DNA of 64,000 nt from Bacteroidales bacterium. Lineage in GTDB: Bacteria; Bacteroidota; Bacteroidia; Bacteroidales; ML635J-15. Position 1 is the first letter of the stretch. Each line of letters begins with the position of its first letter. The notes under the pieces were generated by a model. The model saw only the letters and a program-made list of their open reading frames with translations. It was not told the DNA's origin and ran no database searches. This document shows positions 54,000-62,702 of the stretch, one piece after another. Location: the NCBI GenBank assembly GCA_017617125.1, contig JAFZWY010000029.1, positions 62,001 through 126,000 of the forward strand, given 5' to 3'. Made by a program: the position numbers and the translations under genes.

Positions 54000-54773
54000 A
54001 TGAGCAAGAAAGTAATCAGTGACTTGCGTGTAGTAGGGAACGAAAGAATAGGAGGTTCGTTCTTCATGCTCACATTGCAAAGCGAGGATGCACTGCCGGT
54101 TATTATGCCGGCTCAGTTTGCCGAAGTCAAGATAAATAATTCGGTGGGAACTTTTCTTCGCCGTCCCATAAGCATACACGATGTCGATTACGACAAGCAG
54201 ACAATTCAACTTTTGGTGAAGATTGCCGGCGAAGGAACAGCAACTCTTGCGCACTTGCGTGAGGGCGATTTGCTGAATGTGGTATTCCCGTTGGGCAACA
54301 CTTTTGCTTTGCCATTGTCGGGCCGAGTGTTGCTTGTCGGAGGGGGCGTTGGCGTGGCTCCATTGCTGTTCACTGCAAGGTATATGCAGAGGTTCGGCTT
54401 CCGTCCCGACATTTTGCTCGGCTACCGCAGTAAGTCAAACATTTTGCGCAAGGAAGTTTACGAGAAGTTTGGCAACGTGTTCTATTCAACCGACGACGGA
54501 AGTTTTGGCGAGAAAGGAACTGTAATGCAGCATTCGATATTCAATTCCGAAAGCTTCCCATATACCGAAATCCTTGCTTGCGGACCAGAACCTATGATGC
54601 GCGCACTTGCAAAATGGTCTTTGGAACACAAGGTGGAATGCGAGGTTTCGCTCGAAAATAAGATGGCATGCGGAATTGGCGCTTGCCTGTGCTGCGTGCA
54701 GAATACAAAAGAAGGTCACAAGTGCGTATGCACCGAAGGCCCAGTGTTTAACGTAAAGCAATTGCTATGGTAA
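54000..54773 (+). CDS. pyrK: Dihydroorotate dehydrogenase B, electron transfer subunit
   Basis: PyrK passes electrons from dihydroorotate dehydrogenase to NAD through FAD and a 2Fe-2S cluster. The 257 residues contain the FAD-binding [10 protein letters not shown] (54-63), the nucleotide-binding GGGVGVAPL (114-122), the ACGPEPMM strand and the cluster cysteines Cys224, Cys229 and Cys232, with Cys242 or Cys244 as the fourth. Its end overlaps the start of pyrD by 7 bases, and the two proteins form one complex. Confidence 0.94.
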   Translation: MSKKVISDLRVVGNERIGGSFFMLTLQSEDALPVIMPAQFAEVKINNSVGTFLRRPISIHDVDYDKQTIQLLVKIAGEGTATLAHLREGDLLNVVFPLGNTFALPLSGRVLLVGGGVGVAPLLFTARYMQRFGFRPDILLGYRSKSNILRKEVYEKFGNVFYSTDDGSFGEKGTVMQHSIFNSESFPYTEILACGPEPMMRALAKWSLEHKVECEVSLENKMACGIGACLCCVQNTKEGHKCVCTEGPVFNVKQLLW

Positions 54774-55678
54774 ACTTGAATGTTGATTTTAACGGATTGA
54801 AACTGAAAAATCCTGTGCTTACAGCATCTGGAACTTTCGGTTTTGGCTTGGAATATGCCGATTTTGTTGACCTTGAACGACTTGGCGGTTTCATTGTAAA
54901 GGGTACTACCTTGAACCCACGCGAAGGAAATCCTTATCCGCGTATGGCTGAGACTGCATCGGGAATGTTGAACGCTGTAGGACTTCAGAACAAGGGCGTA
55001 GATTACTTCTGTAAGGAAACATATCTGCAGTTGAAGGACTTGAAAACCAATGTGCTTGTAAATGTTAGCGGTTCGTGCGTAGAGGATTATGTTGAAACCG
55101 CGCGTCGAGTAGGGGAATTGCCTAATATTCCAGCAATAGAACTTAATATTTCTTGTCCAAATGTGAAGGAAGGCGGTATGGCTTTCGGTACCGACCCGAA
55201 ATCGGCTGGCGAGGTGGTTTCTGCAGTGCGCAAGGCATACGGAAAGCATTTGATGGTAAAACTTTCGCCCAATGTAACTAACATAGTATCAATAGCAAAG
55301 GCTGTGGAAGATGCTGGTGCCGATTCGGTTTCGCTGGTCAACACTTTCTTGGGTATGGCAATCGATGTAAGGACACGTCGTCCAAAACTTTCAACCATAA
55401 CTGGCGGAATGTCGGGACCTGCAATAAAGCCGATAGCAGTGCGAATGGTTTGGCAGGTAGCTCATAATGTGAAGATTCCAGTTTGCGGACTTGGCGGCAT
55501 TGTAACTGCTGAAGATGCAATAGAGTTTTTGCTTGCCGGTGCTTCGTGCATTCAGGTTGGAACTGCCAATTTCCTTTATCCCGATGCAACCGTGCGTGTG
55601 CTCGACGGCATCGAATTGTACTGCGAAAAATATGGCGTGAAATATATTTCTGAACTTATTGGCGGAATGAAGCAATGA
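54767..55678 (+). CDS. pyrD: Dihydroorotate dehydrogenase, class 1B catalytic subunit
   Basis: PyrD oxidizes dihydroorotate to orotate in pyrimidine synthesis, using FMN. The 303 residues show TASGTFGFG near the N-terminus, [15 protein letters not shown] (45-59), the active-site loop [13 protein letters not shown] with catalytic Cys130, [10 protein letters not shown], and the FMN-phosphate loop [20 protein letters not shown]. The cysteine base and the pyrK partner mark it as class 1B, which uses NAD. The stop overlaps the next ATG. Confidence 0.96.
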   Translation: MVNLNVDFNGLKLKNPVLTASGTFGFGLEYADFVDLERLGGFIVKGTTLNPREGNPYPRMAETASGMLNAVGLQNKGVDYFCKETYLQLKDLKTNVLVNVSGSCVEDYVETARRVGELPNIPAIELNISCPNVKEGGMAFGTDPKSAGEVVSAVRKAYGKHLMVKLSPNVTNIVSIAKAVEDAGADSVSLVNTFLGMAIDVRTRRPKLSTITGGMSGPAIKPIAVRMVWQVAHNVKIPVCGLGGIVTAEDAIEFLLAGASCIQVGTANFLYPDATVRVLDGIELYCEKYGVKYISELIGGMKQ

Positions 55679-56931
55679 AAAAGCTTGTCGTAATATTGTT
55701 GATGCTTGTTTTCTCGTTGTCGGGGAATTGTGCATATATGCTAATTCCCATGGACGAGTCCCAGACCGACCATTTGAAGGCCTACGGCATCACATACTGG
55801 TCGTTGGAACAAGGACTTGAGGCATGGTGGTTGCTTAACTATCGTGGCGGAAGTTTTATAATAGGTTTTTCGTCCAATTTGGAGCGTGAGTGTATTTTGC
55901 GTAATGTTTCATATGAGATTATTGCTGATGCACAAAAGAATGCCATTTTCAACGATATCTCGGCGCCATCGGTAAATCAAGACGCAATTAAATTGGAAAA
56001 AGCGCCTAAGATTGCCGTTTATACTCCTCCCATTTCCCAGCCATGGGACGATGCTGTGACTTTGGCGCTTACTTACGCCGAAATACCATACGACAAGATT
56101 TACGATACCGAAATCATCGAGGGGAAACTAGCTGAATACGACTGGCTTCACCTTCATCACGAGGACTTTACTGGTCAGTATGGTAAGTTTTATGCATCTT
56201 ATGCCCGAATGACGTGGTATCAGGAAAGACAGAAGTTGAGCGAGGAGGAAGCTGCAAATCTTGGCTTTAGCAAGGTGTCGAAATTGAAACTTGCAGTAGT
56301 ATTGGCGATTAAGCAGTATGTTTTCAATGGTGGCTTTATGTTTGCTATGTGCGCTGCTACCGATACTTTTGACATTGCCCTTGCTGCAGCCAATACTGAT
56401 ATTTGCGAATATATGTTCGATGGTGACGGCATGGATCCTAATGCACAGCAAAAGCTGGACTACGATAATTGTCTTGCTTTCCAGAACTTTACGGTGAAGA
56501 CAAATCCATACGAGTACGAGTTTTCCGATATCGATGTAACTCAGTCGAAACGCGCAGGTACAAACGAGGACTATTTCTCGCTGTTCGAGTTTTCGGCAAA
56601 GTGGGATCCAGTTCCAACAATGCTTTGTCAGAACCATGCTGCGTTGATTCATGGATTCATGGGACAGACAACCGCTTTCAAAAGAGATCTTATTAAGCCT
56701 AACGTATTGATAATGGGCGAGAACAAGTCGATGAACGAAGCCCGATATATTCACGGAGAATACGGACAGGGAATGTGGACTTTCTATGGCGGACACGACC
56801 CCGAGGATTATAGGCATTATGTTGGTGACGAGAAAACCGATTTGTCGCTTTATCCGAATTCGCCAGGTTACAGGTTGATTCTTAACAATGTGCTTTTCCC
56901 TGCTGCAAAGAAGAAAAAACAAAAGACTTAA
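55675..56931 (+). CDS. Exported protein of the so-called asparagine synthetase B family
   Basis: The 418-residue protein has a signal peptide ([21 protein letters not shown]) and the family motif [17 protein letters not shown], with LLNYRGGSF and [14 protein letters not shown]. Later come [15 protein letters not shown] and [20 protein letters not shown]. Bacteroidota relatives are often labelled asparagine synthetase B. I see neither the N-terminal glutamine-hydrolysing cysteine nor the synthetase ATP-binding loop, so that label is probably wrong. The Gly-rich strands and late GGHDPE recall the class I glutamine-amidotransferase-like fold, without certainty. It overlaps pyrD by 4 bases and precedes an outer-membrane-like gene by 3 bases. 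Confidence 0.7.
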   Translation: MKKLVVILLMLVFSLSGNCAYMLIPMDESQTDHLKAYGITYWSLEQGLEAWWLLNYRGGSFIIGFSSNLERECILRNVSYEIIADAQKNAIFNDISAPSVNQDAIKLEKAPKIAVYTPPISQPWDDAVTLALTYAEIPYDKIYDTEIIEGKLAEYDWLHLHHEDFTGQYGKFYASYARMTWYQERQKLSEEEAANLGFSKVSKLKLAVVLAIKQYVFNGGFMFAMCAATDTFDIALAAANTDICEYMFDGDGMDPNAQQKLDYDNCLAFQNFTVKTNPYEYEFSDIDVTQSKRAGTNEDYFSLFEFSAKWDPVPTMLCQNHAALIHGFMGQTTAFKRDLIKPNVLIMGENKSMNEARYIHGEYGQGMWTFYGGHDPEDYRHYVGDEKTDLSLYPNSPGYRLILNNVLFPAAKKKKQKT

Positions 56932-56934
56932 ACC

Positions 56935-57669
56935 ATGAGAAAATGTATCGTCATATTGTTTTGTGTATTTGCCTTGTTTCAGGCGAATGCTCAGTTCTTT
57001 GACAATACTTTGGTAAAAGTCCGTCCGTTCAAATTCTTTTTCAATCCCAATATAGGGCTGGAAAAGCCGTTGTCATCCATGTTTAGTCTTACTACCGAGG
57101 TTGCATATCGCAGGTTCGATAATTTTTCGGACGGTAGCCTCGACGGACAGTTTTTCAATGAAAGCACAACTTTTCTAGGTGATGCCAGCAAACGTAAGTT
57201 CAACGGTGTGGAATTCGCATTTGGAGCACGTATGTATCTGATAACGATTCCTACAAAAGAACTAGAAGGCTATTATTGGATTGCGCCTTTCGGATTGTAT
57301 TACGAGGCAATTGTCGATTATGGTCATTCGTGGGCCTACGATATGCAGATATATGATTATGGACGTTCTGTTTCCGCAGATGCAAATTGGCCGTACTATA
57401 GGGCAGATGTAAGGCTCGACAATTTATCGTTAATAATGATGATCGGCTATCAGTCCAATTTTATGAATACACTTTCGATAGATCTTAATATTGGCGCAAG
57501 GTATTATTGTGTTTCGTCTGATAAGCGTGAAGTTGTGTCGGCAAATCCGACTGACGACGGAATAAATTGTGGTGATGTAATCCGTGACAAGAATCCGCGC
57601 TGGCGTGTTGCAGGGCGTTTTACAATAGGGTATTATATAAGATACGACTGGATGAAGAAGAGACGGTAG
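56935..57669 (+). CDS. Outer-membrane beta-barrel-like protein
   Basis: The 244-residue protein has a signal peptide (MRKCIVILFCVFALFQANAQ). Alternating polar-hydrophobic strands rich in Tyr and Phe follow (FFFNPNIGLEK, FGARMYLI, WIAPFGLYYEA, LSLIMMIGYQS, GARYYCV, GRFTIGYYIRYDW). It looks like a small beta-barrel of the DUF3575 kind, but I cannot name a family with confidence. It is the last gene of the helicase-pyrKD operon. Its stop is one base from the stop of the opposing lipid kinase gene. Confidence 0.65.
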   Translation: MRKCIVILFCVFALFQANAQFFDNTLVKVRPFKFFFNPNIGLEKPLSSMFSLTTEVAYRRFDNFSDGSLDGQFFNESTTFLGDASKRKFNGVEFAFGARMYLITIPTKELEGYYWIAPFGLYYEAIVDYGHSWAYDMQIYDYGRSVSADANWPYYRADVRLDNLSLIMMIGYQSNFMNTLSIDLNIGARYYCVSSDKREVVSANPTDDGINCGDVIRDKNPRWRVAGRFTIGYYIRYDWMKKRR

Positions 57670-57670
57670 T

Positions 57671-58597
57671 TTAGTCAATTACATTCAGTCCGCCTTTAAT
57701 CATTGATATTTCGTAGGGGCTGTCGCCGATGATTTCTCCATCGGTTTCGGCAAAAGTAGGATAGTCGAATGTTACTCTGAGACTGTTTTCGGTGCGGGCA
57801 AATGCAACTTTTTTGCTCTTGAGCTGAGTAATAGTGCCGTTGTATAATTTGCTTACATTCCTTATTACAAAGAATTTGCCTATATCACCGAAAATGGATA
57901 TGTCGTATGCGCCGTCGTTCATTATGGCTTCGGGTGTCTGTTGCATTCCACCTCCGGAATATTTTCCGTTGGCAATGCTTATCGAAAGGACTTTCCCATT
58001 GAAATTAAAATCGTCGGATTCGATTTTGACATTACGCTTTTTGCATTTCAACAGGCATTTTAGCAGACTGAGCAGATAAGTGATTTCCTTGCCGCGCTGT
58101 TCGTGCGAAAGTTCGTTTGTCATCTTAACGATCTCTGCATCAAAGCCAAAACCAATGCTGTTGATGAAATATTTAGTATGTCTTTCTCCATTTTCGGAGA
58201 ATGTCACGACACCGACATCTTGTTTTGTAATATTGTGCTTGAGTATGCGCTCGATTGAAGTCTTGTAGTCGTTTTCCCATCCGTAGTAGCGGTTCCAGTC
58301 GTTTGCAGTGCCCATGGGGATTGAGCCTAGGCAGATTTCGGAGTAGGGGACTTCGGGTTGCGAGAAAATTCCGTTTACAACCTCGTTGGTTGTGCCGTCG
58401 CCACCAAGAACAATAAGATTTCGGTATCCTTCGGCGAGGATTCGTGGAATGTTGACAATGGCATCGCCAGCCGATTTTGTGAGGTAGTGTCCGTATTCAA
58501 TGCCATTTTCGTCAAGATAAGCTAGAATTTCCTTCCAGATTCTTCCCTTGTCGTTGCCCGAATTGGGGTTTACTATGAAAAACAAATCGGCTTTCAT
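57671..58597 (-). CDS. YegS/DgkB-type lipid kinase
   Basis: The 308-residue enzyme belongs to the diacylglycerol-kinase family and phosphorylates a lipid such as diacylglycerol. The N-terminal nucleotide-binding fold shows FIVNPNSGNDKGR (7-19) and the glycine loop VLGGDGTTNEVVNG (63-76). It continues with LGSIPMGTANDWNRYYG, which corresponds to the GTANDFAR motif, and ISIANGKYSGGGMQQTPEA. Its ATG directly abuts the sufS stop, so it is co-transcribed with sufS. It converges on the preceding operon with one base between stops. Confidence 0.92.
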   Translation of the reverse strand: MKADLFFIVNPNSGNDKGRIWKEILAYLDENGIEYGHYLTKSAGDAIVNIPRILAEGYRNLIVLGGDGTTNEVVNGIFSQPEVPYSEICLGSIPMGTANDWNRYYGWENDYKTSIERILKHNITKQDVGVVTFSENGERHTKYFINSIGFGFDAEIVKMTNELSHEQRGKEITYLLSLLKCLLKCKKRNVKIESDDFNFNGKVLSISIANGKYSGGGMQQTPEAIMNDGAYDISIFGDIGKFFVIRNVSKLYNGTITQLKSKKVAFARTENSLRVTFDYPTFAETDGEIIGDSPYEISMIKGGLNVID

Positions 58598-59815
58598 TTA
58601 AAACATTGTTTTTATGCGTTTGAGTCCATTGATGAAAATATCAATTTCTTCCATTGTGTTGTAGAATGCGAACGATGCGCGAGCTGTTCCTGTGATGCCA
58701 AAATGTTGCATTGCCGGTTCTGCGCAATGTGTACCAGTACGTATTGCAATGCCGAGCTGGTCGAGTAGAATGCCTGCATCGGAGAAATGTATTCCGTCCA
58801 TTACGAACGAAATGAGGCTTGCCTTGTGTGGCGCGGTACCGATTATTCTAACCCAGTCGAGCTGAGAAATCTGTTCGGTGGCGTAGTCGAGAAGTTGTTT
58901 CTCGTAGGCTTCAATTTCTGGAATTCCAATATTCTGGATGTACAAAATTGCCTTTTCGAGGGCAATGGCATCGATGTAGTTTGGTGTCCCTGCTTCGAAC
59001 TTGAACGGCAGCACATTGTAGGTTGTCTTGGCAAAGCTTACGCTTTCGATCATTTCGCCACCGCCTTGGTAGGGAACCATTTGTTCCAGAAGCGATTTTT
59101 TGCCGTAGAGTACGCCTACACCGGTAGGGCCATAGGTCTTGTGTCCCGAGAACACATAGAAGTCGCAGTCGAGTGCCTGGACATCGACATTTGTATGTTG
59201 TACGCCCTGTGCTCCGTCGATTAGGACGGGAATGTTGTGCTTGTGGGCGGTGTCAATGATTTCCTTTATTGGGTTTACCGTGCCGAGAACATTGGAGATT
59301 TGCGTTACGGCTACGATTTTTGTGCGGTCGGTAATCAGTGATTCCAATTTACCGACTTCGAGGACTCCGTTGTCGTCGAATGGCAGAACCTTGATTTTCG
59401 ACTTTTTGCGGTCGCAGAGGAGTTGCCATGGCACGATGTCGGAGTGGTGCTCCATTTCGGAGACAATTATTTCGTCGCCTTCGCCGATGAAAGTCTCGCC
59501 GAACGAGTAGGCGACAAGGTTGATGGATTCGGTAGTTCCGCGTGTGAAGATTATTTCTTCGGTGGAACTTGCGTTTATGAATTTCCGAACAGTTTCGCGG
59601 GCACGCTCGTTGGCTTCGGTGGCGAAGTTGCTGAGGTAGTGCACTCCGCGATGTATGTTCGAATTGAAGCGCGAATAGTATTCGGCTATCGTGTCGATTA
59701 CTATTCGCGGCTTTTGTGATGTTGCTGCATTGTCGAAATAGACAAGCGGCTTGTTATGAACCTTTTCTGAAAGTATCGGGAAATCCTTCCTGATTTCTTT
59801 TACATCAAAATTCAC
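58598..59815 (-). CDS. sufS: Cysteine desulfurase, SufS type
   Basis: SufS removes sulfur from cysteine with the help of PLP to supply iron-sulfur cluster assembly. The 405 residues contain the start motif YFDNAATSQKP, the loop EMEHHSDIVPW, the PLP lysine in SGHKTYGPTG (Lys226) and the sulfur-carrying cysteine in RTGTHCAEP (Cys364); both match their E. coli positions. No sufBCD or scaffold gene is nearby in this window. It lies 14 bases after the stop of the Omp28-like gene and shares the transcript with the lipid kinase. Confidence 0.95.
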   Translation of the reverse strand: MNFDVKEIRKDFPILSEKVHNKPLVYFDNAATSQKPRIVIDTIAEYYSRFNSNIHRGVHYLSNFATEANERARETVRKFINASSTEEIIFTRGTTESINLVAYSFGETFIGEGDEIIVSEMEHHSDIVPWQLLCDRKKSKIKVLPFDDNGVLEVGKLESLITDRTKIVAVTQISNVLGTVNPIKEIIDTAHKHNIPVLIDGAQGVQHTNVDVQALDCDFYVFSGHKTYGPTGVGVLYGKKSLLEQMVPYQGGGEMIESVSFAKTTYNVLPFKFEAGTPNYIDAIALEKAILYIQNIGIPEIEAYEKQLLDYATEQISQLDWVRIIGTAPHKASLISFVMDGIHFSDAGILLDQLGIAIRTGTHCAEPAMQHFGITGTARASFAFYNTMEEIDIFINGLKRIKTMF

Positions 59816-59829
59816 TTTTTGAAATTTAA

Positions 59830-61722
59830 TTATTCTACGATAAGTTTGTTAACCTTTACGTTGTTTCCGGTGTAGGTCTTCAAAGTGTAAATACCCTTGG
59901 CATTGTTGCGTAAATCGATAGTTGCATTGTCGGCGTTAACCTGCTGCTGCATTACGAGCTTACCGGTAATGTCATATACCTCTATGCTTTCGATGTTGCT
60001 AGCTGATATTGAGAACAAACCATCCGATGGGTTGGGGAAGATGCTTGTTTCAACGTTTTCTTCAGCAATGTCAGTAACATAGTAGTCGCTAACCTTGAAT
60101 TGCTTCGACTGCATTACACGACCCTGAGTGTGATTTTCAACCCATACAGCAACCTTGCACTTTGAAATATCGTAGTCGTCGCTTACTGTGATTGTGTAGC
60201 TTGTCGAGAACTGGTTGTTTGTATCAAAAGTTGCTGCTGTGCCATTATAATTTGGATAGAGAACTCTAACCATGTTGTTCAATTTGTTGTATCCTTGCCA
60301 AGTGTATGTGAGGTCTTCTGTTAGTGCCGCCATAATGACAATTTGATCGTTGCCAAAATAATCTGATAATTTCTCGGCCGTAACGTTTAGAGTGAAAGTT
60401 TTGCTGTTAACCTCTGTTTGAATGAGTTCTGCTGTTAAATTATAGATAGAATTAATTTCTTTTATATAATTGTACATCTGGGTGTATTGGGTTTTCATAT
60501 CATTAACGTTTGTAACAACACCAGACATTCCAATATATCCATCGAAAAGAACACCAGGAGTGGCACCTTCAAAATCGTATTGGTTTCCGAACATATCGCG
60601 TTTTGAATCCCACCAATTATATCTATTTGCTGATTGTGTGTAACCAAAGTCATTTGCTGTTTGATGGTCAAGTACTATCATATTGAAGTTGCCGGTTGCT
60701 TCCATTTGGTCTAAGGCTCTTACTGCATACGGACAATAACCGCAACCAACACGAGAATATATTTCTACAAGTACATTTTCCCTTTCAACGCCACCTTCGA
60801 TAACAGCCTGTGCTGTATTTGATGCTGCTGAGTAGCCTATTGCTGTTCCGCAGTATGCGCGAACCTGGTAGTTGTAGGTCATTGGGTAGAGGTGTGTATC
60901 GGTGTATGAAGTTGCGGTTGTCGTTGCAATTTCTTCGCCTTCGCGTGAGATTGAGTAATAAACGAGGTCATCGTTGTCAACTGCTGTCCAGCTAAGAGCG
61001 ACGTCGTTTTCATTCTGTACGGTGGCAGTAAGGTTTGTCGGAGCTGCTGGAGCGGTAGCCTGTTCAATTACAAGGTCGTCTATGTAGTATAGACCTGATT
61101 GGTTGTTGGCAGTGTGCGAGTAGAAGTCGATAGCATCAAGCTTGCAGGTTGTGCCGTCGCCGTTTGTTCCCTTGCTCCACTGGTACGAGAGGACAAATTC
61201 GTCGTTTAGATAGAAATCGATCCAGTCGTTGTCGAGGTCTACAAAGTGCTGGATTTTAGTCCACGAGTCAGCAGTGTATGGGTGGGTGTACTGACTTCCG
61301 TTGGCGTCGATTGTGATTGTACCATTGTTGAATGTCAACTGAATACCCCATTGTGAGTCTTGACCGTTGAAATCCTGTAGGATGTTGTAGTAGCCAGTAT
61401 GTGATGCTGGTACGTACATGTAGAATTCTACTCTGTAGCGACCTGTAGTGAGGTCATTCATGTTGAGGATAACATCGGTTTCGGTAGAACCGCTGATGTA
61501 TGCCTTCATCGACTTGGTTCCGTTGTGAGCCTGTTCTTCGCTGACGAGTCCGCCAAGAACGCCTGTTCCCCACATTTCCCATTGCGGAGCTGCTACGGTT
61601 GACATATATGAACCTGCGTCATACGATTCAAAGTTTTCGTTTACAACCTGCTGCGAATTTGCAGAGATTGACATCAGCAATGCTGTTGCTGTAGCGATAA
61701 TAAAGTAATAAAATCTTCTCAT
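59830..61722 (-). CDS. Secreted Omp28-like protein with type A T9SS sorting domain
   Basis: The 630-residue protein has a signal peptide (MRRFYYFIIATATALLMSIS, then ANSQQ). A lectin-like jelly-roll region spans about 25-225 (VNENFESYDAG, RVEFYMYVPASH, YYIDDLVIE), and a fibronectin type III domain about 228-315. An Omp28/thioredoxin-like domain at about 320-480 holds VEIYSRVGCGYCPYAVRAL with a CGYC pair. The type A sorting domain covers the last 70 residues (SIFPNPSDGLFSIS, IEVYDITGKLVMQQ, KLIVE). The CxxC pair could be redox active or structural. An ATG 14 codons upstream would cover the promoter, so 61722 is used. Confidence 0.88.
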   Translation of the reverse strand: MRRFYYFIIATATALLMSISANSQQVVNENFESYDAGSYMSTVAAPQWEMWGTGVLGGLVSEEQAHNGTKSMKAYISGSTETDVILNMNDLTTGRYRVEFYMYVPASHTGYYNILQDFNGQDSQWGIQLTFNNGTITIDANGSQYTHPYTADSWTKIQHFVDLDNDWIDFYLNDEFVLSYQWSKGTNGDGTTCKLDAIDFYSHTANNQSGLYYIDDLVIEQATAPAAPTNLTATVQNENDVALSWTAVDNDDLVYYSISREGEEIATTTATSYTDTHLYPMTYNYQVRAYCGTAIGYSAASNTAQAVIEGGVERENVLVEIYSRVGCGYCPYAVRALDQMEATGNFNMIVLDHQTANDFGYTQSANRYNWWDSKRDMFGNQYDFEGATPGVLFDGYIGMSGVVTNVNDMKTQYTQMYNYIKEINSIYNLTAELIQTEVNSKTFTLNVTAEKLSDYFGNDQIVIMAALTEDLTYTWQGYNKLNNMVRVLYPNYNGTAATFDTNNQFSTSYTITVSDDYDISKCKVAVWVENHTQGRVMQSKQFKVSDYYVTDIAEENVETSIFPNPSDGLFSISASNIESIEVYDITGKLVMQQQVNADNATIDLRNNAKGIYTLKTYTGNNVKVNKLIVE

Positions 61723-61750
61723 AAGACAAAAATTTGACATTAATAATGCA

Positions 61751-61758
61751 CAAAGATA
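61751..61758 (-). promoter_or_regulatory. -7 box (TATCTTTG on the minus strand) of the Omp28-like gene
   Basis: The reverse complement of 61751-61758 reads TATCTTTG and lies 28 bases before the ATG at 61722. No clear -33 element was found. Confidence 0.45.
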
Positions 61759-61822
61759 AAACAAATTTTGGATTTATGATTTTGGATTTGCGATTTTTTG
61801 ATTGGGATTATAAATTTTGCAA

Positions 61823-61854
61823 TTGTAGAGACGTGGCACGCCGCGTCTCTACAA
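61823..61854. repeat. REP-like palindrome
   Basis: An 11-bp perfect inverted repeat (TTGTAGAGACG / CGTCTCTACAA) with a GC-rich 10-base loop lies in an AT-rich gap between two minus-strand genes. No T run follows on the minus strand. The unit resembles dispersed palindromes found in many bacterial genomes; only one copy is in this window. Confidence 0.55.
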
Positions 61855-61874
61855 ATTATATTGTACATTGTCAA

Positions 61875-62690
61875 TTATTCAAGGTAAATCTTTCCTCCGT
61901 CGCCGCGGTGCAATTTCTTGTACTGTTCGGCCTTGTGCTTTACGACCATAATGAAATTGTAGGCGTTCATGCTGTTGATGAACTCGGCGGAAAAGTCGCA
62001 CCAGTCGAGGAATCGGTTAACTTCGAGTTGCGAAAAGCCTGTAAGTTCCATAATCTGTTTGGTCGTTATGCGTTCTTCAATGAGCTCACTGACGTGATCT
62101 TTGGCTTGTAGTTCTGCAAGTTTCTTGCGTTCCTTGCCTTCCTTGCTGAAGGCTTCGTAAAGCGCTGTAATCGGACTGAATGTGAATCCTGCACCTGTAG
62201 TCGGCGTATTGTTGTAGAAACTGATAGCTTTCTGTTTTGCAGGAAAGTTCTGCAGTGCATATACATAATCGTCGTCGGGCAGATTCATGGTGGTTACCTC
62301 GTATTTCAACTGGTTGTAGCGCCATTCGAAAATGTCGACAGTTGGCAGCAGATAGGCCTCGGTTTTCATCTTGACAATCAGTGGTTCTGTTCTGTCAACA
62401 GCCTTTTCGTCGATTACAATGTGCTTGCGTTCGTAGCCGAGCATCGAAAAGCGTATGGTGTCGTACATTTTTGCCGACAGAGCAAAGTAGCCCGCTGTGT
62501 CGCTTATTGTACCTTCGCGTCGGTGCCGGATAGATATGTTAGTGTATATAAGAGGTTTGCCTGTCTCTTCATCGAGGACGTAGCCAGCGATAATCACGCG
62601 GTCGTCCATCTTAATGAACTGCGAAAAAGAAAGCTTGCAGCTAAATACCGCTATTGTTGTGATAAGTAATATTCTGACTGCAATTTTCAT
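61875..62690 (-). CDS. Exported protein with carboxypeptidase-regulatory-like domain
   Basis: The 271-residue protein has a signal peptide (MKIAVRILLITTIAVFSC and following, to SFSQ). A CarboxypepD_reg-like (transthyretin-type) beta domain covers about 32-108 (IIAGYVLDEETGKPLIYTNI, DTAGYFALS, SMLGYERKHIVI). The remaining 160 residues are mostly helical, rich in Glu and Lys, and end without a barrel or plug. TonB-linked receptors carry the same first domain, but here no receptor follows. It starts 12 bases after the aminotransferase stop and is probably in its operon. Confidence 0.78.
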   Translation of the reverse strand: MKIAVRILLITTIAVFSCKLSFSQFIKMDDRVIIAGYVLDEETGKPLIYTNISIRHRREGTISDTAGYFALSAKMYDTIRFSMLGYERKHIVIDEKAVDRTEPLIVKMKTEAYLLPTVDIFEWRYNQLKYEVTTMNLPDDDYVYALQNFPAKQKAISFYNNTPTTGAGFTFSPITALYEAFSKEGKERKKLAELQAKDHVSELIEERITTKQIMELTGFSQLEVNRFLDWCDFSAEFINSMNAYNFIMVVKHKAEQYKKLHRGDGGKIYLE

Positions 62691-62702
62691 CGCGAATGTA
62701 AG

